Notes under the pieces: generated by a model
What the model saw: the letters and a program-made list of their open reading frames with translations, nothing else
What the model was told of the DNA's origin: nothing
Database searches by the model: none
Shown: one piece after another, positions 18,975 to 27,423 of the stretch
Position numbering within the stretch: the stretch's first letter is position 1
Layout of the letters: each line of letters starts with the position of its first letter
NCBI GenBank assembly: GCA_030681595.1
Contig: JAUXSB010000009.1
Coordinates: forward strand, 88,265-134,882
Length of the DNA: 46,618 nt
From: Candidatus Omnitrophota bacterium
GTDB taxonomy: Bacteria; Omnitrophota; Gorgyraeia; Ghiorseimicrobiales; Ghiorseimicrobiaceae
Reading direction: 5' to 3'
Translations under genes and position numbers: made by a program

Positions 18975-19820
18975 ATGTTAGATTTAAATACCTCCGCAAA
19001 AAATACCTGGTGCCCGGGTTGCGGTAATTTCGCCATTTTAAACGCGATTAAGGCGGTATTGGGCGAATTAAATAAAGAAGGCCGGCCCATAGAAAATGTT
19101 GTGTTGGTTTCCGGCATTGGGTGCCATGCGAAAATAGTTGATTATATCAATGCAAACAGCTTTTATTCTATACATGGCAGGACTCTGCCGGCGGCTAGCG
19201 CGATAAAACTAGCTAAACCGGAATTAAAAGTTATTTGTTTTGCCGGAGACGGCGATGTTTACGGAGAAGGCATTGAGCATTTGATATTTAGCGCGAAAAG
19301 AAACATGGATGTTACATTAGTGGTACATAATAACCGCGTATACGGTTTAACCACCGGGCAATACACTCCGACTTCGCCCTTAGGTTTTCGCGGCCGCTCA
19401 ACGCCTTTCGGCACAAAAGAATTGCCTTTAAATCCACTTGAGCTTGTTTTAGCAAGCGGGGCTACTTTTATTGCCCGCGGTTATTCGCATGGAATTGAGC
19501 TTCTAAAAAATATTTTTAAACAAGCAATTACGCACAAAGGTTTTTCCGTAGTGGATGTTTTACAGGTATGCGTGACATATTTTGATATGTATGAATATTA
19601 TAATAAAAAAGTATATGAATTAAAGGAAGCGCCTGGCGATAATTACGATTCGGCATTGCAAAAGATAAGAGAATGGGATTACAATCAGGATAAGCCTATA
19701 AGCTTAGGTGTCTTTTATAAAAAAGATATGCCTGTGTTTGGGCAGGATTTAGCGAGAGAAAAATTGGAATCACCAGACCGGAAAAATAAAATAAAAGAAA
19801 TCTTGAATGCTTCTATCTAG
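18975..19820 (+). CDS. korB: 2-oxoacid:ferredoxin oxidoreductase, beta subunit (TPP-binding)
   Basis: TWCPGCGNFAILNAIKA…GIGCHAKIVDYI…HGRTLPAASAIKLA…GDGDVYGEGIEHL. Confidence 0.93.
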   Translation: MLDLNTSAKNTWCPGCGNFAILNAIKAVLGELNKEGRPIENVVLVSGIGCHAKIVDYINANSFYSIHGRTLPAASAIKLAKPELKVICFAGDGDVYGEGIEHLIFSAKRNMDVTLVVHNNRVYGLTTGQYTPTSPLGFRGRSTPFGTKELPLNPLELVLASGATFIARGYSHGIELLKNIFKQAITHKGFSVVDVLQVCVTYFDMYEYYNKKVYELKEAPGDNYDSALQKIREWDYNQDKPISLGVFYKKDMPVFGQDLAREKLESPDRKNKIKEILNASI

Positions 19821-19882
19821 GGTGATAGTATGAAGTTAATAAGACAGCTAAAAAGAAATAGTTTTTTAACTTACAACAATTT

Positions 19883-20353
19883 ATGCTTAGCGAAGAAATA
19901 GTCCATTTTTTTGAACGCCAGAGTTTTACTATCGTCTCTACAATTGATACGCAGGGAAGGATACACAATGCTTGCAAGGGACTGGTGAGCATAGATTCTT
20001 CCGGCCGGGTTTATCTCTTGGACCTTTACCATGGGAAAACATACGCGAATTTAAAAAATAACCCCTGTATGAGTTTAACAGGCGTGGATGAACATAGGTT
20101 TAGGGGGTATTGCCTAAAGGGGAGGGCAAGGATATTAAATACGGAAGAGCTATCCGGAAAAGTTATTGCGGCATGGGAGGAGAAGCTCATCAGTAGGATT
20201 ACCCAAAGGGTAATAGATAGCATACAAGGCAGGAAGGGGCACGGGCGGCATCCCGAAGTACTCCTACCTAACCCGAAGTATCTGATAGCGATGGATGTGG
20301 ATGAGGTGGTAGATTTAACACCTGCGCATATAAGCCAACAGGATAAAGGTTAA
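19883..20353 (+). CDS. Pyridoxamine 5'-phosphate oxidase-like flavin-binding protein
   Basis: FTIVSTIDTQGRIHNACKGLVSID…VYLLDLYHGKTYANLKNNPCMSLTGVD. Confidence 0.75.
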   Translation: MLSEEIVHFFERQSFTIVSTIDTQGRIHNACKGLVSIDSSGRVYLLDLYHGKTYANLKNNPCMSLTGVDEHRFRGYCLKGRARILNTEELSGKVIAAWEEKLISRITQRVIDSIQGRKGHGRHPEVLLPNPKYLIAMDVDEVVDLTPAHISQQDKG

Positions 20354-20357
20354 CTTA

Positions 20358-20933
20358 ATGTATATGTTAGGTATAAATGCAAGCCCCCGCATAGGCGGGA
20401 ATACGGATATTTTGCTGGACAAGGCATTAGAGGGGGCGCGCCTAAAAGGCGCGGATACGGAAAAAATAATCTTAAATCAGCTTAAGATTTCACCCTGCCA
20501 AGAATGCCCTGATATGCCTAATGAAAGCTATTGCGTTATCGATGATGATATGCAGGCAGTTTATGCGAAAGTTAAGAAATGCGATATTCTATTTTTTGCT
20601 TCACCCATATTTTTCGGCTCGTTATCAGCACAGGCAAAGATAATGATAGACCGTTTTCAATGCATCTGGAGGGCAAAATATTTGTTTAAAAACGATGCTT
20701 TTATGGATAAAAAAAGAATAGGGGTATTTATTTCAGTGGAGGCATCAGAGAGGCGTGATTTTTTTGATAACGCCAAAGAGATAGTAAAAAATTTCTTTGC
20801 CACGATAAATACGGTTTACAAAAAAGAGTTATTTTGCCCGGGCGTGGATGAGAAAGCGGGCATATTAAAGCACCCGGATTATTTAAATACGGCATTTGAA
20901 CTGGGAAAAAAAATCGCCAGTAAAGGGGTATGA
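20358..20933 (+). CDS. Flavodoxin-fold NAD(P)H-dependent oxidoreductase
   Basis: LGINASPRIGGNTDILLDKAL…SPCQECPDM…ILFFASPIFFGSLSAQAKIMIDR. Confidence 0.88.
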   Translation: MYMLGINASPRIGGNTDILLDKALEGARLKGADTEKIILNQLKISPCQECPDMPNESYCVIDDDMQAVYAKVKKCDILFFASPIFFGSLSAQAKIMIDRFQCIWRAKYLFKNDAFMDKKRIGVFISVEASERRDFFDNAKEIVKNFFATINTVYKKELFCPGVDEKAGILKHPDYLNTAFELGKKIASKGV

Positions 20934-20945
20934 TATTTTTTGTGA

Positions 20946-21068
20946 TTGTACCGAAAGCAAAGCGCTTTAAAAATTTGTTCCAAATTTTTCTTGCAGCTTT
21001 CGGTATCAATTCAGCCAAATCACTTATGTCAGCCTACGGCTTCCATAAGTTATGGCTTCATTGAGAGG
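20946..21068 (+). ncRNA. Structured leader motif, copy 1 (two hairpins ending in the SD)
   Basis: taccgaaagc/gctttcggta; aaaaatttg-ttc-caaattttt; tcaat-tc-agcca…acttatg…agcc-tac-ggct…cataagt…tggct-tc-attga; near-copy at 33500-33623. Confidence 0.75.
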
Positions 21069-21073
21069 TGTGT

Positions 21074-21517
21074 ATGAAAGGATTTGTCTGCAAGGTATGC
21101 GGCTATATTTCTATTAATGGAACGGCACCCGAAAAATGCCCTGTGTGCGGGGCGCCAAAGACAGCATTTGAGGATAGGCAGGATGCGATAAAAACGCCTA
21201 CAGATAACGTTAACCTCGGCGAGACTGATAAAAAGCATATTCCGGCAATCACGGTAGTTAAAAAATGCGGCTTAATCCCCGAAGAGTGCCAGGATGTGCA
21301 TGTCAGAATCGGCTCAATCCAACATCCGATGGAGGCTAAGCATTATATTGTGCATATTGATTTTTACCTGGATAAAGAGTTTATTTCGCGGGTGATTTTG
21401 ACGCCCGGCGCTCTTAATCCGGCGGCAGCTTTACATCTTAAAGCGCAAAGTGGAAAGCTATCCGCAATTGAACTTTGTAATATTCACGGCGCATGGATTA
21501 ATGAGGCAGATTTATAG
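21074..21517 (+). CDS. Rubredoxin-like domain + superoxide reductase (desulfoferrodoxin) protein
   Basis: CKVCGYISINGTAPEKCPVCG; SOR ligands in HIPAI…QHPMEAKHYIVHIDFY…CNIHGAW. Confidence 0.9.
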   Translation: MKGFVCKVCGYISINGTAPEKCPVCGAPKTAFEDRQDAIKTPTDNVNLGETDKKHIPAITVVKKCGLIPEECQDVHVRIGSIQHPMEAKHYIVHIDFYLDKEFISRVILTPGALNPAAALHLKAQSGKLSAIELCNIHGAWINEADL

Positions 21518-21529
21518 CCGGGGGATAAT

Positions 21530-21766
21530 ATGGCTAAAAGCGTTAAAATTTATAGCACGCTCACTTGCCCGCATTGTATAAGGGCAAAACAATTTTTAAA
21601 GGAAAACAATATCCAATTTGAAGATTATGACGTATCGCTTGACCAAAGCAGGGCGCAGGAAATGATAAATAAATCCGGCCAGATGGGCGTGCCTGTTTTG
21701 GATATTGAAGGAGAAGTTATTGTCGGGTTTGATAAAGATAGGATAAAGCGGGTTCTGGGAATATAA
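21530..21766 (+). CDS. Glutaredoxin-like protein
   Basis: VKIYSTLTCPHCIRAKQFLKENNIQFEDYDV…GVPVLDIEGEVIVGFD. Confidence 0.9.
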   Translation: MAKSVKIYSTLTCPHCIRAKQFLKENNIQFEDYDVSLDQSRAQEMINKSGQMGVPVLDIEGEVIVGFDKDRIKRVLGI

Positions 21767-21770
21767 AAGA

Positions 21771-21840
21771 AGTTATAAATTACGAGTTATAAGTTATGAA
21801 TTTAAAACTTATAATTTATAACTCAGCACTCCTAACTATG
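21771..21840. repeat. Phase-locked heptamer array forming a palindrome (array 1)
   Basis: AGTTATA AATTACG AGTTATA AGTTATG AATTTAA AACTTAT AATTTAT AACTCAG CACTCCT AACTATG. Confidence 0.75.
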
Positions 21841-22779
21841 ATTTACGATTTAATCATCATCGGCGCCGGGCCGGCCGGGATAACTGCTTCGGTATATGCG
21901 GCGCGCCTGGGACTTAAGTTCCTGGTTATTACTAAAGATATAGGCGGCCAAGCTGCGGCGAGCGGCGATGTGGAAAACTACACCGGCTATCAATTTATTA
22001 CCGGGCCAGAACTCGCCGCTAAATTTGAAGAACACCTGCGTAAGTTTAGCATAGAACTGCGGGAAAACGAAGCTGTTATTGATATTAAGAAGGATGATGG
22101 CGGGATAATTTCTGTTAAGTCAGAGAAAAATAACTATTTTGCCAGGGCAGCCATAGTTGCTTCGGGTAAAAGATCGCGCATGCTTAACGTACCCGGCGAA
22201 ATAGAATTTAAAAACAGAGGGCTTACTTATTGCGCGATCTGCGACGGCCCGCTATTTAAAGGTAAAGATGTCGCGGTTATCGGGGGAGGGAATTCCGCCT
22301 TAGACGCGGTTTTACAGCTTATAAGGATTGCTAAGCGAATATATATCGTTAATATTGCTTCTGATTTTACGGCTGACAAAACAATGCTGGAAGAAGTAAA
22401 GATAGCTAAAAATGTTACCGCCTTGCACAACGCTAAGGTAAGTGCTATAATAGGAGATAAATTTGTTAAAGCAATTAAACTTGATATACAAGGTATAGAT
22501 AAAGAAATTTCCGTTGAAGGCGTTTTTGTAGAGATCGGCCTTATTCCTAATTCGGAATTTGCCCCTATCGTAGCGCGAAATAAACATAATGAGATTAAAA
22601 TAGACAGCTATAACCGCAGCGATGCTGCCGGAATTTTTGCCGCCGGAGACGTAACGGATGTCGCGGAAAAACAGATTATTATTGCTGCCGGTGAAGGAGC
22701 GAAGGCGGCTTTAAGCGTATTTAAATATCTGGCGCAGCCAGGAAAACTAACAAATAGCGGGGCTGTCCGCTATTCTTAA
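21838..22779 (+). CDS. trxB: Thioredoxin reductase-like FAD-dependent disulfide reductase
   Basis: LIIIGAGPAGITASVYAARLGL…GLTYCAICDGPLFKGKDVAVIGGGNSA…AGIFAAGDV. Start at 21838 preferred over the ATG inside the repeat. Confidence 0.9.
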   Translation: MIYDLIIIGAGPAGITASVYAARLGLKFLVITKDIGGQAAASGDVENYTGYQFITGPELAAKFEEHLRKFSIELRENEAVIDIKKDDGGIISVKSEKNNYFARAAIVASGKRSRMLNVPGEIEFKNRGLTYCAICDGPLFKGKDVAVIGGGNSALDAVLQLIRIAKRIYIVNIASDFTADKTMLEEVKIAKNVTALHNAKVSAIIGDKFVKAIKLDIQGIDKEISVEGVFVEIGLIPNSEFAPIVARNKHNEIKIDSYNRSDAAGIFAAGDVTDVAEKQIIIAAGEGAKAALSVFKYLAQPGKLTNSGAVRYS

Positions 22780-22791
22780 AAAGGAGGAGAT

Positions 22792-23268
22792 ATGGGTAAA
22801 CAGGCGATTAAAATCGCAGGTTTAGATCTAAAAGACTTAATCAAGGATTTGAACAAGGCATATTGTGATGAGTGGCTGGCTTATTATTCTTGGTGGTATA
22901 TGTCGAAAATAGTCACCGGCCCGGGTTATGAGGATATGAGCGAATTCTTAGAAAAAATCTCCAAGGAAGAAGAAGAGCATGCCGAAGAGTTGGCGAATCG
23001 TATTATTGAACTAGGCGGGCTACCGCTTGCTAACCCTATGGAGCTTGAAAAGAATGCCAATGCGCCTTATCCTGCGCCGCCCAAAGGGACTTCGGATTAT
23101 AAGGGTATTATTAAAACTGTAACTGAGGCAGAAGCAGGGGCAATTGATGTATATAATAAAATTGCCGCAAAAACCCAAGGTAAAGACCATGCTACTTACC
23201 AGCTCGTCTGCCATATATTAGCTGAAGAGATAAGGCATGAGGAGATGTTTGAGGATTTGCTGGATTAG
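22792..23268 (+). CDS. Ferritin-like / Dps-like protein
   Basis: LNKAYCDEWLAYYSWWYMSKI…EEEEHAEELANRIIELGG…LAEEIRHEEMFEDLL di-iron ferritin-like pattern. Confidence 0.85.
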   Translation: MGKQAIKIAGLDLKDLIKDLNKAYCDEWLAYYSWWYMSKIVTGPGYEDMSEFLEKISKEEEEHAEELANRIIELGGLPLANPMELEKNANAPYPAPPKGTSDYKGIIKTVTEAEAGAIDVYNKIAAKTQGKDHATYQLVCHILAEEIRHEEMFEDLLD

Positions 23269-23334
23269 TTGTTTAGCCTCCCTGACAAATAGTTTTACCG
23301 TGGTACAATGGCTTCCTTTAAAGAGAGGATAAGG

Positions 23335-23874
23335 ATGGATATTCAAGAAAGCTGGCAGAGAGCAGTAAATAATACTAAAGTCGTCAGGCCGCGTGTGCAG
23401 GAATTACATACATTTTCTGCGACGAAGTTGCTTTATATATTTTTGGCTGAATCAGCGTTAAATCCCGGTGATACGGTAGTAAGAAAGGGGGAAGTCGTGG
23501 TGGATAAGCCTTCGATAGTCCTGCCATCTAATCTTCCGCAGTTTGAGGGGTTTAATTTTGACGAAGCCTTTCCTTTTAGCGAAGACACGTTTATGAATTT
23601 TCTTTTGGTCAGAGGCATAAGCTTCCCTTCTTTAAAATATAACAATAAAACCCAATTACTTGATATCTACGAAGGAAGTTTGCATAAGGCAGTTGATTTT
23701 TATTTGAATAAGCTGGAAAAAGAAGAAAATGTGAACGTTGGTTTGATAAGCGGGCCCCAAGACTGCTGGCAGTTCTCGGTGTTGATTTTTATCTGCACGC
23801 AGGTTGCTAAATCTGCCGAAGGGGATATCCAAAAAATTCTAGCGGAATTTATGCGTAAGGGTAGGCTATCCTGA
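23335..23874 (+). CDS. Conserved hypothetical protein (start re-placed at 23335)
   Basis: The ATG at 23308 overlaps a TACAAT -10-like hexamer; MDIQESW… at 23335 has an upstream SD (aagagaggataagg). Confidence 0.55.
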   Translation: MDIQESWQRAVNNTKVVRPRVQELHTFSATKLLYIFLAESALNPGDTVVRKGEVVVDKPSIVLPSNLPQFEGFNFDEAFPFSEDTFMNFLLVRGISFPSLKYNNKTQLLDIYEGSLHKAVDFYLNKLEKEENVNVGLISGPQDCWQFSVLIFICTQVAKSAEGDIQKILAEFMRKGRLS

Positions 23875-23896
23875 TTTTTTTAAAAGAGTAAACACA

Positions 23897-23932
23897 GCCC
23901 TTGTGCCTATTTATTAGGCGCGAGGGTTTTTT
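23897..23932 (+). terminator. Rho-independent terminator
   Basis: cccttgtgcct-atttatt-aggcgcgaggg (with G-U pairs) followed by tttttt. Confidence 0.7.
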
Positions 23933-23933
23933 C

Positions 23934-24006
23934 TTGCCCGCCACAGCGCGCTGGCGGGCAAAATCTTCCGCCATATGGGATGGCTTCAGGCTACGTGGAA
24001 GATTTT
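23934..24006. repeat. Two adjacent perfect 10-bp hairpins upstream of the YHS-permease
   Basis: ttgcccgcca-N8-tggcgggcaa and aaaatcttcc-(gccat-atggg-atggc…)-ggaagatttt. Confidence 0.65.
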
Positions 24007-24046
24007 GATTGATTGCTATTTAATTCTGTGATAATTCTATTACGGT

Positions 24047-25210
24047 ATGCCAAAAGACCCTGTTTGCTTAATGGATGTAAGCGAAAAATCGGGCATAAAG
24101 ATAACCTATGCCGGGAACGATTATTTTTTTTGCAGTGGCCATTGTAAAGATCGTTTTTTAAAAGAGCATGATATTGATAAAACCCAATTACTCTCCCCCC
24201 AGAAGCGCCAGCCGATTTTTAAAAATAAAATTTTTATCCTATTTTCAATATCTTTTTTTCTTATCGTTTTATCTTTTTTGTTTGAGCAGCTTGTTCCTTT
24301 CCGCAATGTTTTTTTTAGCTATCTAAAGGCTATCTGGTGGGCGCTTGCCTTAGGCTTATTTTTAGGCGGTTTGATAGACTATTATGTCCCCCGGGAATAC
24401 ATTTCCAAAATACTTTCAAAAAAATCCCCAATTACGATAATCAATGCTGTTTTTTTAGGGTTTTTGATGAGTGCTTGCAGCCATGGGATACTTGCTTTGT
24501 CTATACAGCTGCATAAAAAAGGCGCCTCTAACCCGGCGGTAGTTAGTTTTCTTTTGGCCAGCCCTTGGGCAAATATGGCTGTGACGTTTATGTTAGTCAG
24601 TTTATTCGGCTTAAAAGGGTTATTTATTATTGCCGCCGCTATTATCGTTGCCCTGAATACCGGTTTTATCTTCATGTTTTTAGAGAAAAAGGGGCTGATA
24701 GAAAAAAATAAAAATACAGTTGAGGTAGCGGAAAGTTTTTCTATTAAGGGAGATTTCGCAAGGCGCGCTAAAGAGTACCGGTTTAGCGCAGAAACACTCA
24801 AGGCTGATTTTTCTGGTGTTTTAAACGGAAGCTTAGCACTTTCAAACATGGTCTTATCGTGGATAATTTTAGGTATGCTTATTGCCAGTTTTGCCGGCGC
24901 CTATATCCCGGCGCATTTTTTTCACCGTTTTGTGGGCCCTAGTTTATCGGGCTTGTTGGTTACTTTGGCACTTGCTACGATAATTGAGGTTTGTTCCGAG
25001 GGTTCAAGCCCGCTGGCGTTTGAGATATACCGTCAAACCGGTGCCTTAGGGAACAGTTTTACATTCTTAATGGCAGGAGTAGCCACAGATTATACCGAAA
25101 TCGGGCTTTTATGGGCAAACGTCGGCAGGCGCACGGCACTTTGGTTTCCGCTTGTAGCTGTCCCGCAGATTATAGCCATAGGATATTTAGCCAATATCAT
25201 TTTTAGGTAA
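24047..25210 (+). CDS. YHS-domain + permease (ArsP/SO_0444-like, DUF318-type)
   Basis: DPVCLMDVSEKSGIKITYAGNDYFFCSGHCKDRFL then permease TM pattern with SACSHGILALSIQLHKKGASNPAVVSFLLASPWAN. Confidence 0.82.
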   Translation: MPKDPVCLMDVSEKSGIKITYAGNDYFFCSGHCKDRFLKEHDIDKTQLLSPQKRQPIFKNKIFILFSISFFLIVLSFLFEQLVPFRNVFFSYLKAIWWALALGLFLGGLIDYYVPREYISKILSKKSPITIINAVFLGFLMSACSHGILALSIQLHKKGASNPAVVSFLLASPWANMAVTFMLVSLFGLKGLFIIAAAIIVALNTGFIFMFLEKKGLIEKNKNTVEVAESFSIKGDFARRAKEYRFSAETLKADFSGVLNGSLALSNMVLSWIILGMLIASFAGAYIPAHFFHRFVGPSLSGLLVTLALATIIEVCSEGSSPLAFEIYRQTGALGNSFTFLMAGVATDYTEIGLLWANVGRRTALWFPLVAVPQIIAIGYLANIIFR

Positions 25211-25215
25211 GTTTT

Positions 25216-27420
25216 ATGTTGGATTTAATAAAAGAAACTTTAGCGCAGTGGCATTATTTAAATCATCCGTTTTTATCGGCGATGAGCGGATTGCTCAGTA
25301 TTTTACAGGGAAGTTTTGTGCTTTCTAAAAACGTAAAATCCCGCCTTTATTGGGCGTTTTTCTGGTTGATTTCTTTGCCGGGATTTTGGTTTTTGGGTAA
25401 TGCGTTCGTAATGTGGAATTGCGAAAATTTCGAAATAGCGATTTTTGGATTTAGGTTGGCATATACAGCTGTATGCTTTATGGCGTTAGCTTATTACTGC
25501 TTCTATGCGGCGCAATGTAAAATAAAGACGAGTGAGCAAAGGGTTATTAATGGTTTAATAATCTTTAGTATTTTTGAATTAGGTTATCTTTGGCTCTCTA
25601 ATGATCTAAGGCAAGGGGTTTATCTTTTGCCTAATGTCGGCCTGATATGGAAAGGGATGCCGCGTTTTTCTTATTTTTTGCTCTTTGGAATGGTTAAATA
25701 CATAATTACTGCTTATATTATTGCTATTTCTTTCTTCAGGTTATCAAAAAAGGAAGTCAATCTTTTGAAAAAAAGCCAGTTTAAGTCTTTGGCTTTTCTA
25801 TTCTTTGCCTTAAGTTTTGGCTGGACCGAATGGTTGACTGCTTTCGATATTCCTTTGCATATTGCATGGGTAATTGTTCCGATTGTTGTCAGCATCTTCA
25901 CTTACTCTGTTATCCGCTACCGTGCCTTAGAAATTGATACGGTTATCCACCGCACACTCTTATGGCTTACAAGCATAGTTTTAGTGATTTTGCCGGCTGG
26001 GATATTAACCTTTTTTTTCTGTTACTTTTATCTAAATGCTTTACCTGCGTTATTAACGATTAGTATCCTAAGCATGATTATTATGTTTTTTTCTGTTTAC
26101 TATAACCGGCTCCGCCCGCGGATAGACCGTTTCTTCGGCAGGAAGCGGTATGCACACCACGAATTATTAGGCAGGATAGCGGAGAAGGTTTCTACAACTT
26201 TGGATATAGACGAATTTTCCAGAGAGCTTTTAATGGAGTTGGATAATTGTATCTCTCCCGAGAAAATATACTTATTTATTTTTGATGAACAAAAGCACGA
26301 TTTTATTCTTTTTGCAAGTAAATCCCCTATACAACCGCCGCAGATTTATAGAGATAACCAGAATGCCATTCTTTGCCGGGATACAATTATTGCGCATATT
26401 CGGGATACGAAAAAAAGTTTAGATACTTTAGTCATTTCTCTGGATCCAAAGTTTGACTATCTAAAAGAAAGCCCGTGCTTTAGCGCAATGGTTCGCGACG
26501 ACATTAATCTGATGGTTCCTTTATTAATGCAGGACAGCCTTATCGGAATATTAGCGTTAGGGAAGAAACGCTCGCTTAGCCTATATAATTCCGGTGATAT
26601 TGAAGTGTTTAATGCCCTAGGAAGGGAATTAGGTACGAGTATATATAACGCCATTCATCACAAAGATATTCTAGAAAAACAGCGCCTTGAACAAGAGATT
26701 GCTCTTGCTAAAAATATCCAAGATACGATTATTCCGAAAGAGCCGCCTTCTGCAACAGGCTTATCGCTTTATGGGCTGTATTACCCTTCAAAAGAAATTG
26801 GGGGGGATTATTATGATTTTGTCCAGTCGTCCGATAAAGAGCGGTTATATATTATTATTGCCGATGTTTCCGGTAAGGGTTTAGACGCGGGCCTCGTGGT
26901 TTCTTCCCTTAAGGCCGCGCTTATATCTTTAATTCGTTATAATTCTTCCCCAAAAGAAATCCTTAGGATTCTTAATGAAGACCTTTACAGCTATCTTGAG
27001 CAGAAAAAATTTATCTCTATGCTTATCCTGGAATATACGGTAGGAAAAAATCAGATTGTTTATTCTTCGGCGGGACATGAGCACATCCTGATTTATCGAA
27101 ATCAAGAAAACAAGGTTGAGGCTGTTAAATCCGGCGGGGTTGTTTTAGGCATGTTTGAGGATATCTCAAGCCATTTGGAAGAAAAGACTATCATCTTAAA
27201 TCCAAAAGACCGTATTTTGCTCTATACAGACGGTGTTACCGGAGCTAAAAACAGCCGGGATGAGCGTTTCGGTTTGGAATCTTTGGTTGAATCCTTCGCC
27301 AAACACAGTTTCCTTTCTTTAAAAGAAGCCGTGAATAATATCTATTCCGATGTCAGGCAATTTAGCGAATCTAAAGAGCTCGAGGATGATGTGGCGTTGG
27401 TCGGGTTAGAAAAACAATAA
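25216..27420 (+). CDS. 7TM sensor + GAF + SpoIIE (PP2C-type) phosphatase
   Basis: PSKEIGGDYYDFVQ…IIADVSGKGLDAGLVVSSLKAAL…DRILLYTDGVTGAKN SpoIIE motifs. Confidence 0.88.
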   Translation: MLDLIKETLAQWHYLNHPFLSAMSGLLSILQGSFVLSKNVKSRLYWAFFWLISLPGFWFLGNAFVMWNCENFEIAIFGFRLAYTAVCFMALAYYCFYAAQCKIKTSEQRVINGLIIFSIFELGYLWLSNDLRQGVYLLPNVGLIWKGMPRFSYFLLFGMVKYIITAYIIAISFFRLSKKEVNLLKKSQFKSLAFLFFALSFGWTEWLTAFDIPLHIAWVIVPIVVSIFTYSVIRYRALEIDTVIHRTLLWLTSIVLVILPAGILTFFFCYFYLNALPALLTISILSMIIMFFSVYYNRLRPRIDRFFGRKRYAHHELLGRIAEKVSTTLDIDEFSRELLMELDNCISPEKIYLFIFDEQKHDFILFASKSPIQPPQIYRDNQNAILCRDTIIAHIRDTKKSLDTLVISLDPKFDYLKESPCFSAMVRDDINLMVPLLMQDSLIGILALGKKRSLSLYNSGDIEVFNALGRELGTSIYNAIHHKDILEKQRLEQEIALAKNIQDTIIPKEPPSATGLSLYGLYYPSKEIGGDYYDFVQSSDKERLYIIIADVSGKGLDAGLVVSSLKAALISLIRYNSSPKEILRILNEDLYSYLEQKKFISMLILEYTVGKNQIVYSSAGHEHILIYRNQENKVEAVKSGGVVLGMFEDISSHLEEKTIILNPKDRILLYTDGVTGAKNSRDERFGLESLVESFAKHSFLSLKEAVNNIYSDVRQFSESKELEDDVALVGLEKQ

Positions 27421-27423
27421 TAT

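Noticed and set aside
19829-19900. 23-aa ORF MKLIRQLKRNSFLTYNNLCLAKK overlapping the PNPOx start
   Set aside because: Weak ribosome-binding context and no distinguishing composition; likely chance.
21796-21837. Upstream ATG start for the thioredoxin reductase-like gene (MNLKLIIYNSALLT…)
   Set aside because: This extension is encoded entirely by the heptamer array; the start at 21838 directly precedes the conserved DLIIIGAGPAG motif.
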